The notes beneath the pieces were generated by a model. It had not been told where the DNA came from, searched no databases, and saw only the letters and a list, made by a program, of their open reading frames with translations. The position numbers were made by a program, and so were the translations under genes. A stretch of 62,972 nucleotides of DNA from Pseudomonadota bacterium (GTDB taxonomy: Bacteria > Pseudomonadota > Gammaproteobacteria > Burkholderiales > Burkholderiaceae_C): assembly GCA_018241405.1 (NCBI GenBank), contig JAFEDY010000010.1:1-62972 (forward strand), read 5' to 3'. Position 1 is the stretch's first letter. Every line of letters begins with the position of its first letter. This document shows, piece after piece, positions 16,782 through 25,530 of the stretch.

Positions 16782-17354
16782 TCATACCGGCCAGACCACG
16801 CCGTTGTCGTTGAGGATGGCGTCGAGAGGCATATCGTGCGCCTCGGGCTCGAAGTCGTCGAGATAGCCGTGGGTGAAGCCCAGGCCCACGGTGACGGGGC
16901 GCGGCTGCAGCTGGGCCAGCGTGCGGTCGTAGAAGCCGCCACCATAGCCCAGGCGGTAGCCGCCGGGGCCGTAGCCTACGCAGGGCACGAACAGCAGCGT
17001 GGGGTGGATGAGCTCCGTGTCCTTGGGCTTGGGGATGCCGTAGGCGTCCTCCTCCATGGGGCAGCCGGGGTACCAGGCGAGGAAGCTGAGGGTCTTGTGC
17101 ACTTTGTCGATCACCGGCAGGCCTATGCGGCGCGGCTGGGGCTCGTCCAGCAGCTCGCCGTCTTCCTTCCAGCGGTGCAGGGCGGGCAGGGGGTCGAACT
17201 CGCCCTTGATAGGCCAATAGGCGCCGATCACGGTGTCCGGCCGGTCCACCAGCCAGATGCGCATCACGCGCTGCAGCAGGTCGGCGCGTTGCAGCCGGTC
17301 GGGCATATTCAGGCGTTGTTCTACCAGTGCGCGGCGCAGGGCTGCTTTGTCCAT
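16782..17354 (-). CDS. 5-formyltetrahydrofolate cyclo-ligase
   Basis: The enzyme makes 5,10-methenyl-THF from 5-formyl-THF with ATP (YgfA/MTHFS family). The 190-residue protein shows the N-terminal KAALRRALVEQRL, IGAYWPIKGEFDPLP, and the nucleotide/folate-binding signature VGYGPGGYRLGYGGGFYDRTL (residues about 129-149). The ATG at 17354 was chosen over an upstream frame because MDKAALRR is the family start. Its start codon is only 14 bp from the divergent transglycosylase start, so the two promoters must lie inside each other's coding region. Confidence 0.92.
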   Translation of the reverse strand: MDKAALRRALVEQRLNMPDRLQRADLLQRVMRIWLVDRPDTVIGAYWPIKGEFDPLPALHRWKEDGELLDEPQPRRIGLPVIDKVHKTLSFLAWYPGCPMEEDAYGIPKPKDTELIHPTLLFVPCVGYGPGGYRLGYGGGFYDRTLAQLQPRPVTVGLGFTHGYLDDFEPEAHDMPLDAILNDNGVVWPV

Positions 17355-17368
17355 TACATAATCCCCCA

Positions 17369-19351
17369 ATGCATTGGCACAAGATTCTGACATCGCTGGT
17401 GGTGGGCGCCGCGCTGGCCGCTGCCGCACCGTGGGCTGCGGCCCAAAATCGTGGCGACGATACCCTGCTGGAGATGCAGCAGGCCTTCCGCAAGGGCGAC
17501 AAGGCCAGGCTGACGGCGCTGCTGCCGGCAGCGCGCGGCCACGTGCTCGAACCATGGGCCGCCTACTGGGAGCTGCGCGCGCGGCTCGATCAGGCCCAGC
17601 CCGACGAGGTGGGCGCCTTCCTGCAGCGCTATGCCGGCAGCTACCAGGAGGATCGGCTGCGCAACGACTGGCTGCTGCTCTTGGGCCAGCGCCGCAACTG
17701 GGATCAGTTTGCCGAGCTGCACCCGCAGTACCGCATGGGTGACGACCGCGAGGTGCGCTGCTACTCGCTGGGCATAGACCAGATCAAGGGTACGGCCGCC
17801 GAGGGGGCAGGCGCGGAGGTGCTGCGCAACTGGTATGCGCTGCGCGACGTGGACGACGGCTGTTCCAACGCCGCGGCCGAGATGCTGGCGGCCAAGAAGA
17901 TCAAGCCCCTGGACGTGTGGCGCAAGGCACGCCTGGGCGCCGAGGCGGGCCGTCTGCGCGTGGCGCGCAAGGCGGTGGAGATCGTCGCCCCCGACGCCCT
18001 GGGGCAGCTCCACGCGGCGCTGGATTCGCCTGCCAAGTACCTTGCGGGCCGGGCCACGGCCGCTGGCCGCGAGCGCCAGGAACTCGTGGTGCTGGCGCTG
18101 GTACGCACGGCCATGAGCGATGCCGCCGCCGCCGCCGGCCTGCTGGACCGCAAATGGGGCGTGCACCTCTCGACCGAGGAGCGCAACTGGCTCTGGGGCC
18201 TGATCGGCAAGCAGGCGGCGCTGTCGCTGTCGCCGGATGCGCTGACCTACTTCGGCAACGTGGGCCGCGACGCCGATCTCTCCGACGACATGCTGGCCTG
18301 GAAGGTGCGCGCCGCGCTGCGCGCCGGCCAGTGGAAGCAGGTGGGCCGCGCCATCGACGCCATGAGCCCCGGCGCGCGCCAGGACAGCACCTGGGTGTAC
18401 TGGAAGGCGCGCTCACTCACGGCAGGGCGCGCCAGCGAGGAAGACCGCGCCGCCGCGCGCCAGCTCTACGAGCGCATCGCCGGCAGCGCGGGTTTTTACG
18501 AGCAGCTGGCGCTGGAGGAGCTGGGCGCGCGCATCACGGCCGCACCCGCGCCCGCGCCGCTGACCGACGCAGAGAAGGCCGCCGCGCGCGCCAACCCTGG
18601 GCTGAACCGGGCGCTGTACGCCATCGCCATGGGCCTGCGCGCCGAAGGCGTGCGCGAGTGGAACTACAGCACCAACCTGCACCAGGCGGGCGGCATGCCC
18701 GAGCGCGAGTTGCTGGCCGCGGCCGACCTGGCCTGCGAGCGCCAGGTGTGGGATCGCTGCATCAACACCAGCGAGCGCACCAAGGGCGTGATCGATACCG
18801 CGCAGCGCTTTCCCATGCCCTTCCAGGCCACCGTGGTGCAGCGCGCCCAGGGCATTGGCCTCGATCCCGCCTACGTCTACGGCCTGATCCGCCAGGAGAG
18901 CCGCTTCATCATGGACGCGCGCTCGGGCGTGGGCGCCTCGGGCCTGATGCAGGTCATGCCGGCCACGGCGCGCTGGACGGCCAAGAAGATCGGCCTCGCG
19001 GGCTTCACCGCCGACCAGATCAATGACCGCGACACCAACATCACCATAGGCACGGCCTACCTCAAGCTGGCGCTGGACGACTTCGACGGCTCCATGGCCA
19101 TGGCCGCCGCGGCCTACAACGCCGGCCCGGGCCGCCCGCGCAACTGGCGCAACGGCCCGGTGCTGGACGCCGCCATCTGGGCCGAGAACGTGCCCTTCAG
19201 CGAGACGCGCGACTATGTCAAGAAGGTGTTGGCCAACACCGTGAACTACGCCGCCATCCTGACCGGCCTGCCGCAGTCGCTCAAGAGCCGCCTGGGTATG
19301 GTGGGCCCGCGCGACGCGCGTGAACCGGAGCCGAACAAGGATTTGCCCTAG
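17369..19351 (+). CDS. slt: Soluble lytic murein transglycosylase (Slt70-like)
   Basis: This 660-residue periplasmic enzyme cleaves peptidoglycan to 1,6-anhydromuropeptides. Residues 1-25 are a signal peptide (ILTSLVVGAALAAAAPWAAA). A long alpha-superhelical U/L domain fills about residues 30-480, followed by the SLT catalytic domain: YGLIRQESRF with catalytic Glu510, then GASGLMQVMPATA and AAAYNAGPGRPRNW. The start ATG at 17369 lies directly after a C-rich stretch with no clear Shine-Dalgarno. The length and domain order match Slt70. Confidence 0.94.
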   Translation: MHWHKILTSLVVGAALAAAAPWAAAQNRGDDTLLEMQQAFRKGDKARLTALLPAARGHVLEPWAAYWELRARLDQAQPDEVGAFLQRYAGSYQEDRLRNDWLLLLGQRRNWDQFAELHPQYRMGDDREVRCYSLGIDQIKGTAAEGAGAEVLRNWYALRDVDDGCSNAAAEMLAAKKIKPLDVWRKARLGAEAGRLRVARKAVEIVAPDALGQLHAALDSPAKYLAGRATAAGRERQELVVLALVRTAMSDAAAAAGLLDRKWGVHLSTEERNWLWGLIGKQAALSLSPDALTYFGNVGRDADLSDDMLAWKVRAALRAGQWKQVGRAIDAMSPGARQDSTWVYWKARSLTAGRASEEDRAAARQLYERIAGSAGFYEQLALEELGARITAAPAPAPLTDAEKAAARANPGLNRALYAIAMGLRAEGVREWNYSTNLHQAGGMPERELLAAADLACERQVWDRCINTSERTKGVIDTAQRFPMPFQATVVQRAQGIGLDPAYVYGLIRQESRFIMDARSGVGASGLMQVMPATARWTAKKIGLAGFTADQINDRDTNITIGTAYLKLALDDFDGSMAMAAAAYNAGPGRPRNWRNGPVLDAAIWAENVPFSETRDYVKKVLANTVNYAAILTGLPQSLKSRLGMVGPRDAREPEPNKDLP

Positions 19352-19419
19352 TACTCCAACCCGGAAGCATCGGAACATGAAATCGCGCCTTCGCCCGCAT
19401 GGCGGCGTTGCAAATCCTC

Positions 19420-19439
19420 GCAATAGCTACGGCTATTGC
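19420..19439 (+). repeat. Short perfect hairpin with TACG tetraloop (palindromic repeat family A-like)
   Basis: GCAATAGC and GCTATTGC form an 8-bp stem around TACG, a UNCG-type tetraloop in RNA. It lies 68 bp past the transglycosylase stop and no T-run follows. It resembles other ATAGC-type palindromes in this window and may be a transcript-end or REP-like element. Confidence 0.55.
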
Positions 19440-19524
19440 TGCGGTTTGCGCCTTGCCCTGCAGACGAATGCATCGGTTTCATTTTGTTCCTCTACTTCCG
19501 GGCTGCAGTACGAGGGCGGCTGTT

Positions 19525-20061
19525 TCACGCGACGTCGTCGCCCGCGGGCGGCGCCTTCTCGCCCGTGACCATGGCGCGCACCAGGTTCTCGCGGTGCTGC
19601 CAGCTGGTCCACAGCATGCCGCCCACATGCAGCGCCACCAGGGCCAGCAGCGCCCAGGCCAGTGCCTGGTGCAGGTCGGCCAGCCAGCCATAGCCCCAGA
19701 ACATGTCCGTGGTGTACAGCCAGCCCGTGAAGCACAGCGCGCCCAGGTGGGCCAGCAGCGCCAGCACCATGGCGCCGCCCAGCGGGTTGTGGCCCAGGTA
19801 GCGCGGCGCATGGCCGGCGAGCGCCGCGCGCGCATAGGCCAGCGTGGCGCGCGGCGCGCGCACGAACTGGGCAAAGCGCGCGTAGCGGCTGCCGCAGAAG
19901 CCCCAGGCCAGGCGCGCGGCGAGCAGAGTAATGAGCGCGTAGCCCGCGTTCTCGTGCAGCGGGCCGGTGTCGTGCCGGCTCCACCAGAGCAGGGCCACTG
20001 CCGCTACCAGGCCCCAGTGCAGCAGGCGCACCGGGGCGTCCCAGACCTTAATCTTCGACAC
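19525..20061 (-). CDS. Cytochrome b561-type membrane protein
   Basis: This 178-residue protein has four hydrophobic helices and starts VSKIKVWDAPVRLLHWGLV, the cytochrome b561 opening with a heme-ligand His. Further His candidates are in HENAGY, LLAHLGAL and ALVALHVGGMLW. The GTG at 20061 was chosen because the conserved opening begins there; it overlaps the PepSY gene by 14 bp. As last gene of the iron operon it could pass electrons across the membrane for ferric-siderophore reduction with the PepSY protein, which is inference. Confidence 0.85.
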   Translation of the reverse strand: MSKIKVWDAPVRLLHWGLVAAVALLWWSRHDTGPLHENAGYALITLLAARLAWGFCGSRYARFAQFVRAPRATLAYARAALAGHAPRYLGHNPLGGAMVLALLAHLGALCFTGWLYTTDMFWGYGWLADLHQALAWALLALVALHVGGMLWTSWQHRENLVRAMVTGEKAPPAGDDVA

Positions 20062-20317
20062 GCTCGAAGGTCTTGGGGTCAAAGAAGGCCTCCACGCGCT
20101 TGCCATCGGGGGTCTTGGCGTAGACCTCGTAGCAGGTGTCGGTCTTCTCCATGCGGCGGATCTTCCAGCCTTCCTGGGTGAGCTTCTGCTCCAGCTCGGT
20201 GTGCGGGCGCCATTCGGACTTGGGGTGTTCCTTGCACTGCACGTTGCCGTGGGCGAAGGCGGTGCCCGCGCAGGCGGCGAGGGCGATGGTGGCGATGTGG
20301 CGCAGGACGGTGTTCAT
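20048..20317 (-). CDS. PepSY-domain periplasmic protein
   Basis: This small exported protein has a signal peptide (TVLRHIATIALAACAGTAFA) and one PepSY-like domain (WRPHTELEQKLTQEGWKIRRME through YEVYAKTPDGKRVEAFFDPKTFE). I chose ATG 20317 (89 residues); a start at 20332 (MKEST...) is also possible and would overlap the dioxygenase stop in an ATGA pattern, so coupling may favour it. PepSY proteins are often linked to b-type cytochromes and siderophore receptors, as here. Exact function is unknown. Confidence 0.83.
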   Translation of the reverse strand: MNTVLRHIATIALAACAGTAFAHGNVQCKEHPKSEWRPHTELEQKLTQEGWKIRRMEKTDTCYEVYAKTPDGKRVEAFFDPKTFERVED

Positions 20318-20328
20318 GGTGCTTTCTT

Positions 20329-21012
20329 TCATGGCTTTGCCCAGCGGCGCAGCAGGTTGTGATAGACGCCGGTGAGCTGCACCAGGCGCATGTCGTCCGG
20401 CGTGACCAGGGGCGTGAGTTGTTGTATGGACTGGTCCAGGTCGAACAGCAGCGTGCGCTCGCCCTCATCCTGCACCAGGCTCTCGATCCAGAAGAACGAG
20501 GCCAGGCGCGCGCCGCGCGTCACGGGTGTCACGCGGTGCAGGCTGGTCGAGGGGTAGAGCACCATGTCACCCGCAGCGAGCTTGACGGCCTGCACGCCAA
20601 ACGGGCCTTCGACCTCCAGCTCGCCGCCCTCGTACTCGTCGGGCTCGGCCAGGAACAGCGTGGCCGACAGGTCGGTGCGCATCTGCTGGCTGCTGCCGGG
20701 CAGGACCATGAGTGCGCTATCGACATGCGCGCCGTACTGGCCGCCGCCGGCGTAGCGGTTGAACTTCGGCGGGTAGATGGTGCGCGGCAGCGCGGCGCTG
20801 ATGAACAGCGGCGTGGCCGCCAGGCGGCGCAGTATCTGCTGGCCCAGGCGTGTGGCGAGTTCGCTGCCGTCGGTGATCTGCTGGTTGTGCTTGACGGCCT
20901 TGGCCAGCGTGCCGGCGGTGGCGGCGCCGTCGTCCCAGCGGGCGGCGTCCAGCTCCTGGCGGAACTGCTGCACCTCGGACCTGGTGAGTACCTGCTCTAT
21001 GGAGATCAGCAT
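20329..21012 (-). CDS. piuC: PiuC-like Fe(II)/2-oxoglutarate dioxygenase (PKHD-type hydroxylase)
   Basis: The 227-residue protein matches the PiuC/YbiX family: [18 protein letters not shown] gives the HxD iron ligands, and [20 protein letters not shown] gives the distal His and the 2-oxoglutarate Arg. PiuC genes typically accompany TonB-dependent catecholate siderophore receptors and are iron-regulated. The gene overlaps the preceding hydroxyacid oxidase by 7 bp, so it belongs to the receptor operon. The substrate is not established. Confidence 0.9.
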   Translation of the reverse strand: MLISIEQVLTRSEVQQFRQELDAARWDDGAATAGTLAKAVKHNQQITDGSELATRLGQQILRRLAATPLFISAALPRTIYPPKFNRYAGGGQYGAHVDSALMVLPGSSQQMRTDLSATLFLAEPDEYEGGELEVEGPFGVQAVKLAAGDMVLYPSTSLHRVTPVTRGARLASFFWIESLVQDEGERTLLFDLDQSIQQLTPLVTPDDMRLVQLTGVYHNLLRRWAKP

Positions 21013-22103
21013 GATGGTATGAGGCAATCGGGGGTGATGTCGGACAGTTGCGCGCAGCCGGCCTGGGCCATGCAGGCGTGCAGCTCCTCGGCCAGCAGCT
21101 GCAGCATATGGGCCACGCCCAGGGCGCCAGCCACGGCCAGCGCCCAGACCTGCAGGCGGCCCACGAGCACGGCGTCGGCGCCCAGCGCCAGGGCCTTGAA
21201 GGCGTCCGTGCCGTTTCGGATGCCGCCATCGAACAGCAGCGGGTAACTGCTGCCCACGGCGGCGCGGATGGCGGGCAGCATTTGCAGGCTGGCCGGGGCG
21301 CCGTCCAGGCAGCGCCCGCCGTGGTTGGAGACGATGAGGCCGGCGCAGCCCGCGGCCTGGAGCTGGCGCGCGTCCTCGGGGTGCAGCACGCCCTTGACCC
21401 AGACCGGCAGCGGCGTCTGGGCCAGCAGGTAGTAGAGGTCGTCCCACAACGCGGCGTGGCGCATGGCGCCCTGAAAGATGCGGCTTTCGCCCTCGGCCGG
21501 CGCCGGGGCGCTGGCCTGCGGATAGCCGGCCAGGTTGGCGGCCATGCAGTCGGGTGGCAGGGAGAAGCCGGCCTGCAGCGCGCTGCGGCTGGCGAGCTGG
21601 ATGCTGGCGTCCAGCGTCAGCACGATGGCGCGGTAGCCCGCGGCCTCGGCGCGGCGCACGAGGTCGAGGCTGTGCGCGCGCTCGGGCTGCAGGTAAAGCT
21701 GGAACCAGCGCGCCGGTCCGGCGGCGGCCGCTATTGTTTCGAGCGTGCAGGACGACAGCGTGCTTGCCACCAGGCAGCTGCCCGTGGCCTGGGCCGCGCG
21801 GGCGGTGGCGATCTCGGCGTCGGGGTGCGCCAGGCGCTGGTGCGCCACGGGCGCCAGCAGCAGCGGGTGTGGCAGGTCCAGTCCCGCGAGCGTGAGGCGC
21901 GTGTGGCCCGCCCGCATGTCGCGCAGCAGGCGCGGCAGCACGGCCCAGCGGGCAAAGGCCGCGCGGTTGGCCGCCACCGTCTGGTCCCAGCCGCAGCCGC
22001 CGGCCACATAGGCATGACGGCCCGCCTCCATGTACTGGGGGGCGAGCCGCTCGTAGTCGATGGCGTTGTAGACGCCGGCGGGAATATGGGAGGCTTGATT
22101 CAT
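21006..22103 (-). CDS. FMN-dependent alpha-hydroxy-acid oxidase/dehydrogenase (LldD family)
   Basis: This 365-residue TIM-barrel flavoenzyme has family motifs in order: [35 protein letters not shown] (usually APVGxxxL), [11 protein letters not shown], the Lys of [21 protein letters not shown] with the catalytic His, and [26 protein letters not shown] for FMN phosphate. It oxidises 2-hydroxy acids such as lactate or glycolate in relatives. The ATG at 22103 was chosen because [18 protein letters not shown] resembles the family start; one 33 bp earlier runs into a hairpin. Its place between a siderophore receptor and piuC is unusual. Confidence 0.9.
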   Translation of the reverse strand: MNQASHIPAGVYNAIDYERLAPQYMEAGRHAYVAGGCGWDQTVAANRAAFARWAVLPRLLRDMRAGHTRLTLAGLDLPHPLLLAPVAHQRLAHPDAEIATARAAQATGSCLVASTLSSCTLETIAAAAGPARWFQLYLQPERAHSLDLVRRAEAAGYRAIVLTLDASIQLASRSALQAGFSLPPDCMAANLAGYPQASAPAPAEGESRIFQGAMRHAALWDDLYYLLAQTPLPVWVKGVLHPEDARQLQAAGCAGLIVSNHGGRCLDGAPASLQMLPAIRAAVGSSYPLLFDGGIRNGTDAFKALALGADAVLVGRLQVWALAVAGALGVAHMLQLLAEELHACMAQAGCAQLSDITPDCLIPSC

Positions 22104-22110
22104 CAATAAT

Positions 22111-22153
22111 GATAGCTGCCAGCGCTTGCCCATCAAGCGCTGGCAGCTTTTTG
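22111..22153 (+). repeat. Perfect 15-bp-stem palindrome (family A) with a plus-strand T-run
   Basis: AGCTGCCAGCGCTTG (22114-22128) and its perfect complement (22134-22148) enclose a 5-nt loop and are followed by TTTTTG on the plus strand. In form it is a Rho-independent terminator on the plus strand, but both neighbours are read on the minus strand, where it sits between the receptor stop and the oxidase start. There it could slow transcription or protect the receptor mRNA. Confidence 0.8.
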
Positions 22154-22154
22154 T

Positions 22155-24488
22155 TTACAAGTCCAGGTTCAGCGTCAGGCGCACGGCGCGACCGTCGCCC
22201 TTGTACAGGAAGGCCCCCGAGCGGTACACGGCGGTGTAGTAGTCCTTGTCGGTGGCGTTGAGGACGTTCAGGCGCAGGTCGGCATGCTTGTTGATGCGGT
22301 AGCTGGCAAACAGGTCGTACACGCTGAAGGACGGCACGGGCTGCGCGCAGTAGCCCCGGGCGTTCAGATCCGCGCCGTTGTTGGGCTGGCCACCGCAGCG
22401 GCTGCTCTCGTAGCGGGCGACGGCGCCGAACGCGAAGTCGCGCGTGAGCTGGTACCTGCCCTGGATGGCCAGGCTGCGGTCGGCAAAGTTGGCCAGCGGG
22501 CGCCCGATATTGGCCGGGGTGGCCGAAGCGAGCACCTTGGACTTCATGAGGGCCAGGCCCGCCTGCATCTGGAAGTTCTTGGTCACATTGCCGGCCAGGC
22601 CGAACTCGATGCCGCGCACGCGGTTCTTGCCCGTGTTGAAGGTGCCGGCAGCGTTGTAGTCGAAGCCTTCCATGACGTCGCTGCGCGTGCTCTGGAACAG
22701 GGAGGCCGTGGCCAGCAGCTTGTCATCCAGCAGGTTCCACTTGGTGCCCAGCTCGAAGTTGCGCGTGGTCACGGGCTTGGCGCCCGCGGCCTGGCCGTTA
22801 TAGAGCACCAGGCCGCCGTAGCCGGCGTTGGTGCCGGTGTCGGGCTCGCCGCCGTTGATGTTCTGCGCCGTGCCGTAGGCGGCGTAGACCATGCCCATTT
22901 CGTTGAGCTTGTAGCTCGCGCCCAGCAGCCCGTTGACCAGGGTGTCGCTGAAGCTGAAGTTGCCCGTCTGGGTGCCGTTCAGGTTGTTGAACGTGTCCAG
23001 CGACAGCTTGTAGTGGTCGGCGCGCAGGCCGCCGAACAGCGTCCACTTGTCGGTCAGGTCCACCGTGTCCATGGCCGACAGGGCGAAGGTCTTCACGCGC
23101 CAGTCGCGCTGCATGCCCTGGCGGGTGTAGCCGCGGCCGGCCAGGTTGTTCAGATTGGGAGTGGCATTGCCGTTTGCATCGGTAATGCACCAGCTGTTGC
23201 TCGCAACAGGAATGCTGCCATCGCGGTTGGGCGTGCGGCAGTTGAAGGCGCCCCTGTTGGTGATGCCATAGTTGCCGGACTTGACCTTGTGGTCGGTGTA
23301 TTCGAAGCTGAAGATGAACTCGTGCTTGAGGCCGGCGATCTGCTGGTCCCAGCGCAGGTTGTCCTGGTGGGCGAAGTAGCTCACCTCCTGCCAGCCGGTA
23401 TGGCCGGCATCGAGTGCGCCGGCCGTGTAGGCGACGGCGCCGCCCTGGCCCAGCACGTCGCGGATGTTGGCGCCGGTGGTGGCGTAGCCGTTGTCGGACT
23501 GGCCGTAGCGCGTCAGGCTGGTGAGCTTGAGGTTGGGCGCGAAGCGGTAGTTGATGCGCGCCGTGGCCGTGTCCACGTCGGACTGGATGAAGTCGTTCCA
23601 CTGCGCATAGACGGGCACGCCGCTGGCGGGGCGGCGGTTGGGCGGCTGGCCTACGAGGAAGCTGCCCAGGTCGGGGCGCTTGTCCTTGCCGCGCATGCCG
23701 TAGTAGTCCAGCGTGACCGACAGGTCGCTGCTCAGCTCCCACAGGCCCGACAGCGCCAGGCCGTCGCGCCGGCGCGCCGAGGGGCCGCGGCCGGGCACGT
23801 CCTCGCCCGCGGTCAGGGCGTTGGCGCGCAGGGCGAACTGGTCGCTGAAGACCTTGTTCATGTCCGCCGTCACGCGGTGGTGGTTGTCCGTGCCCACGCC
23901 GGCGGAGACGCGCGTGAAGTCATAGTCCAGCGTGGCCTGCTTGGTCACTGCATTGACGGCGCCGCCGGCCGAGCCGCGGCCGGCGAAGGTGGAGTTGGGG
24001 CCCTTGGTGATTTCGATCTGCTCGATGGCAAAGCTCTCGCGGATGGTGATGCCGGGGTCGCGCAGGCCGTCCACGAACACGTCCGAGCGCGCCTCCTGGC
24101 CGCGGATGATGTAGCGGTCGCCAAAGGCGTTGCCGTTCTCGCCCGTGCCCAGGGTGATGCCGGGCTGGGCCGCCAGGATCTGTTTCAGGTCGGTGGCGCC
24201 CGAGTCGTCGATGGCCGACTTGGTGATCACGTTGATGGTCTGGGGAATCTCCGCCAGCGGGCGCGTGTAGCGCGTGTCGGCCGACGTCTTGGCCTTGTAG
24301 GGCGCGCCCACCTCGGCGTTGGGGTTGGGGTCGATCGCCTGCTCCTGCACCGTCACGGCCGGCAGGGTATGCGCGGGCGCCGGCGTGCCGGCCTGCTGGG
24401 CCATGGCCGACAGCGGCAGCAGGGCGACGGCCACGCCGTCGGCCAGGCGCAGGCTCCGGGGTTTTTTGAGGGACGAAGAAGATCGCAT
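22155..24488 (-). CDS. TonB-dependent siderophore receptor (Fiu/catecholate type)
   Basis: This 777-residue outer-membrane ferric-siderophore receptor carries a signal peptide ending SAMAQQ (about residue 31). The plug domain reads [25 protein letters not shown], then [19 protein letters not shown] and [21 protein letters not shown] beta-barrel follows and ends in [10 protein letters not shown] with the terminal aromatic replaced by Leu. It opens the iron operon. The ATG at 24488 was preferred over 24623 because the signal peptide starts there and the upstream codons cover Fur-like sites. The close relation of plug motifs to Fiu/PiuA and the linked piuC suggest a catecholate siderophore; the ligand is not proven. 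Confidence 0.92.
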   Translation of the reverse strand: MRSSSSLKKPRSLRLADGVAVALLPLSAMAQQAGTPAPAHTLPAVTVQEQAIDPNPNAEVGAPYKAKTSADTRYTRPLAEIPQTINVITKSAIDDSGATDLKQILAAQPGITLGTGENGNAFGDRYIIRGQEARSDVFVDGLRDPGITIRESFAIEQIEITKGPNSTFAGRGSAGGAVNAVTKQATLDYDFTRVSAGVGTDNHHRVTADMNKVFSDQFALRANALTAGEDVPGRGPSARRRDGLALSGLWELSSDLSVTLDYYGMRGKDKRPDLGSFLVGQPPNRRPASGVPVYAQWNDFIQSDVDTATARINYRFAPNLKLTSLTRYGQSDNGYATTGANIRDVLGQGGAVAYTAGALDAGHTGWQEVSYFAHQDNLRWDQQIAGLKHEFIFSFEYTDHKVKSGNYGITNRGAFNCRTPNRDGSIPVASNSWCITDANGNATPNLNNLAGRGYTRQGMQRDWRVKTFALSAMDTVDLTDKWTLFGGLRADHYKLSLDTFNNLNGTQTGNFSFSDTLVNGLLGASYKLNEMGMVYAAYGTAQNINGGEPDTGTNAGYGGLVLYNGQAAGAKPVTTRNFELGTKWNLLDDKLLATASLFQSTRSDVMEGFDYNAAGTFNTGKNRVRGIEFGLAGNVTKNFQMQAGLALMKSKVLASATPANIGRPLANFADRSLAIQGRYQLTRDFAFGAVARYESSRCGGQPNNGADLNARGYCAQPVPSFSVYDLFASYRINKHADLRLNVLNATDKDYYTAVYRSGAFLYKGDGRAVRLTLNLDL

Positions 24489-24530
24489 GTTGCTCCCGAC
24501 GGTAGTTGAATTTCGCGTCGGATTATTGTT

Positions 24531-24575
24531 GCAAATCAATCTCATTTGCAGCAATGAATGCGAAAAATTCTTATT
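24531..24575 (-). promoter_or_regulatory. Two tandem Fur-box-like sites upstream of the siderophore receptor
   Basis: The first site (24531-24549) is an inverted repeat, GCAAAT-N7-ATTTGC, read on the minus strand as AATGAGATTGATTTGC. The second (24557-24575) reads AATAAGAATTTTTCGCATT on the minus strand, with partial 9-1-9 symmetry. Both resemble the AT-rich Fur consensus and lie 43-87 nt before the receptor ATG in an otherwise GC-rich region. Iron repression of the whole operon is the likely meaning. Confidence 0.6.
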
Positions 24576-24674
24576 TGCGTATCGGGAACGTGGTTGGGGA
24601 CGGGGTTTGTTGCTGTATTGCAACGATGGCCTGCGCGGCTGGCAGGGCGCATATCCCGGTCCGCCTCATTCAAA

Positions 24675-24737
24675 AATAGGAGCTACCAACGCTGGTGTAC
24701 TGCCGAGAACGCGGCTTTGGCGCATCGAGTGGCCAAG
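24675..24737. other. Intergenic segment between receptor promoter and flgN stop
   Basis: This stretch separates the iron operon promoter from the 3' end of flgN. It holds a weak copy of the window's palindromic repeat (TAGGAGCTACCAACGCTGG) and no visible gene. Confidence 0.4.
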
Positions 24738-25079
24738 CTAGCCCGGCGCCCGGTAGATTCTTGCCCCCTGTGTGCCCGCGGACGGACCATAGGTCACGCC
24801 CTGGACTGGCGGCAGCAGCGACGCCGCCTGCCGCTCGGTCAGCGCCAGCACGCGCGCCAGCTGGTTGCGCAGCAGGCTGAGCTGCTGGGCGATGGCCTGC
24901 ACACGCTCGGCTGCGCCCTGTGGCACGGTCTGGCCAAGGGCCTGGGCCAGTGTGCTGGCAGCCTGGCGCAACTGGGCGGCGGTTTGTTCCAGGGACTGGG
25001 GGGCGGACGACAACAGCGCAGCCTGCATGTCCTGCAGCTGCGCTTCAATGGTCGAGAGCGTTTCGTCGAGAGATGACAT
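24738..25079 (-). CDS. flgN: FlgN-like flagellar export chaperone
   Basis: This 113-residue helical protein is rich in Gln, Leu and Ala and lies directly downstream of flgM on the same strand, the usual place for flgN. FlgN binds the hook-filament proteins FlgK and FlgL before export, and both are encoded in this window. Sequence conservation in the family is low; the call rests on size, coiled-coil character (LSTIEAQLQDMQAALL, LRNQLARVLALTERQ) and position. The C-terminal tail (GVTYGPSAGTQGARIYRAPG) is probably disordered. Confidence 0.78.
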   Translation of the reverse strand: MSSLDETLSTIEAQLQDMQAALLSSAPQSLEQTAAQLRQAASTLAQALGQTVPQGAAERVQAIAQQLSLLRNQLARVLALTERQAASLLPPVQGVTYGPSAGTQGARIYRAPG

Positions 25080-25113
25080 GGGGCGAGTCTATGGCCGTCC
25101 GCCCCGGGCCATT

Positions 25114-25437
25114 TCAGCCGCGCGAGCGCGACAGGGTTTCGTAGGCGTTGGCCAGCAGCTTGTCGGCCACGGCCTCGGCATCGACCTTGAAGCTGCCGTT
25201 GTCGATGGCGGTCTTGACGGCCTTGACCTTGCCCGCGTCGAAGTCGCCCTGGCTGCGGCCGGCCTCCACGCCGCGTGCCGTGGCGGACAGCGTGACGGGC
25301 ACGCCGGCGGTGGCGCGCGCCGCGCTCTGGCTTGCAGCCTCGGCGGCGGGCGCGGGCGCAGCTGCCTTGGCCTGCTGCCGGGCGGCGGCGGCCTGCGACA
25401 AGGTGCTCGCAATATCCGGGTTGTTTCCTATCTTCAT
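25114..25437 (-). CDS. flgM: Anti-sigma-28 factor FlgM
   Basis: FlgM holds sigma-28 (FliA) inactive until it is exported through the finished hook-basal body. The 107-residue protein starts MKIGNNPDIASTL, has a disordered Ala/Gln-rich middle and the C-terminal sigma-binding part with FDAGKVKAVKTAIDNGSFKVDAEAVADKLLANAYE, the classical FlgM signature. The start at 25437 was chosen because MKIG is the family start. A sigma-28-type promoter lies about 40 nt upstream, giving the usual feedback control. Confidence 0.94.
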   Translation of the reverse strand: MKIGNNPDIASTLSQAAAARQQAKAAAPAPAAEAASQSAARATAGVPVTLSATARGVEAGRSQGDFDAGKVKAVKTAIDNGSFKVDAEAVADKLLANAYETLSRSRG

Positions 25438-25481
25438 CGCACTCTCCACCACCCCTGTGAGATGTGGGGCCAGTTGCCATG

Positions 25482-25508
25482 TATTCGGCCGGCAGGGAGC
25501 AGACTTTA
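25482..25508 (-). promoter_or_regulatory. Sigma-28 (FliA) promoter of flgM-flgN
   Basis: The minus strand reads TAAAGTCT (25508-25501), 11 nt, then GCCGAATA (25489-25482). This is close to the sigma-28 consensus TAAAGTTT-N11-GCCGATAA with exact spacing. Transcription would start near 25475, about 38 nt before the flgM ATG. It gives a class III promoter that drives flgM and flgN. Confidence 0.8.
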
Positions 25509-25530
25509 GCGCTTTATGCGGTAATGTGCG

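Noticed and set aside
15069..17390. A 773-codon plus-strand frame over the HlyD, GST and cyclo-ligase genes
   Set aside because: It is antisense to three recognised genes and has no domain of its own.
22284..24509. A 741-codon plus-strand frame over the siderophore receptor
   Set aside because: It is exactly antisense to a receptor with intact plug and barrel motifs; its own translation is low-complexity Ala/Val/Gly/Arg.
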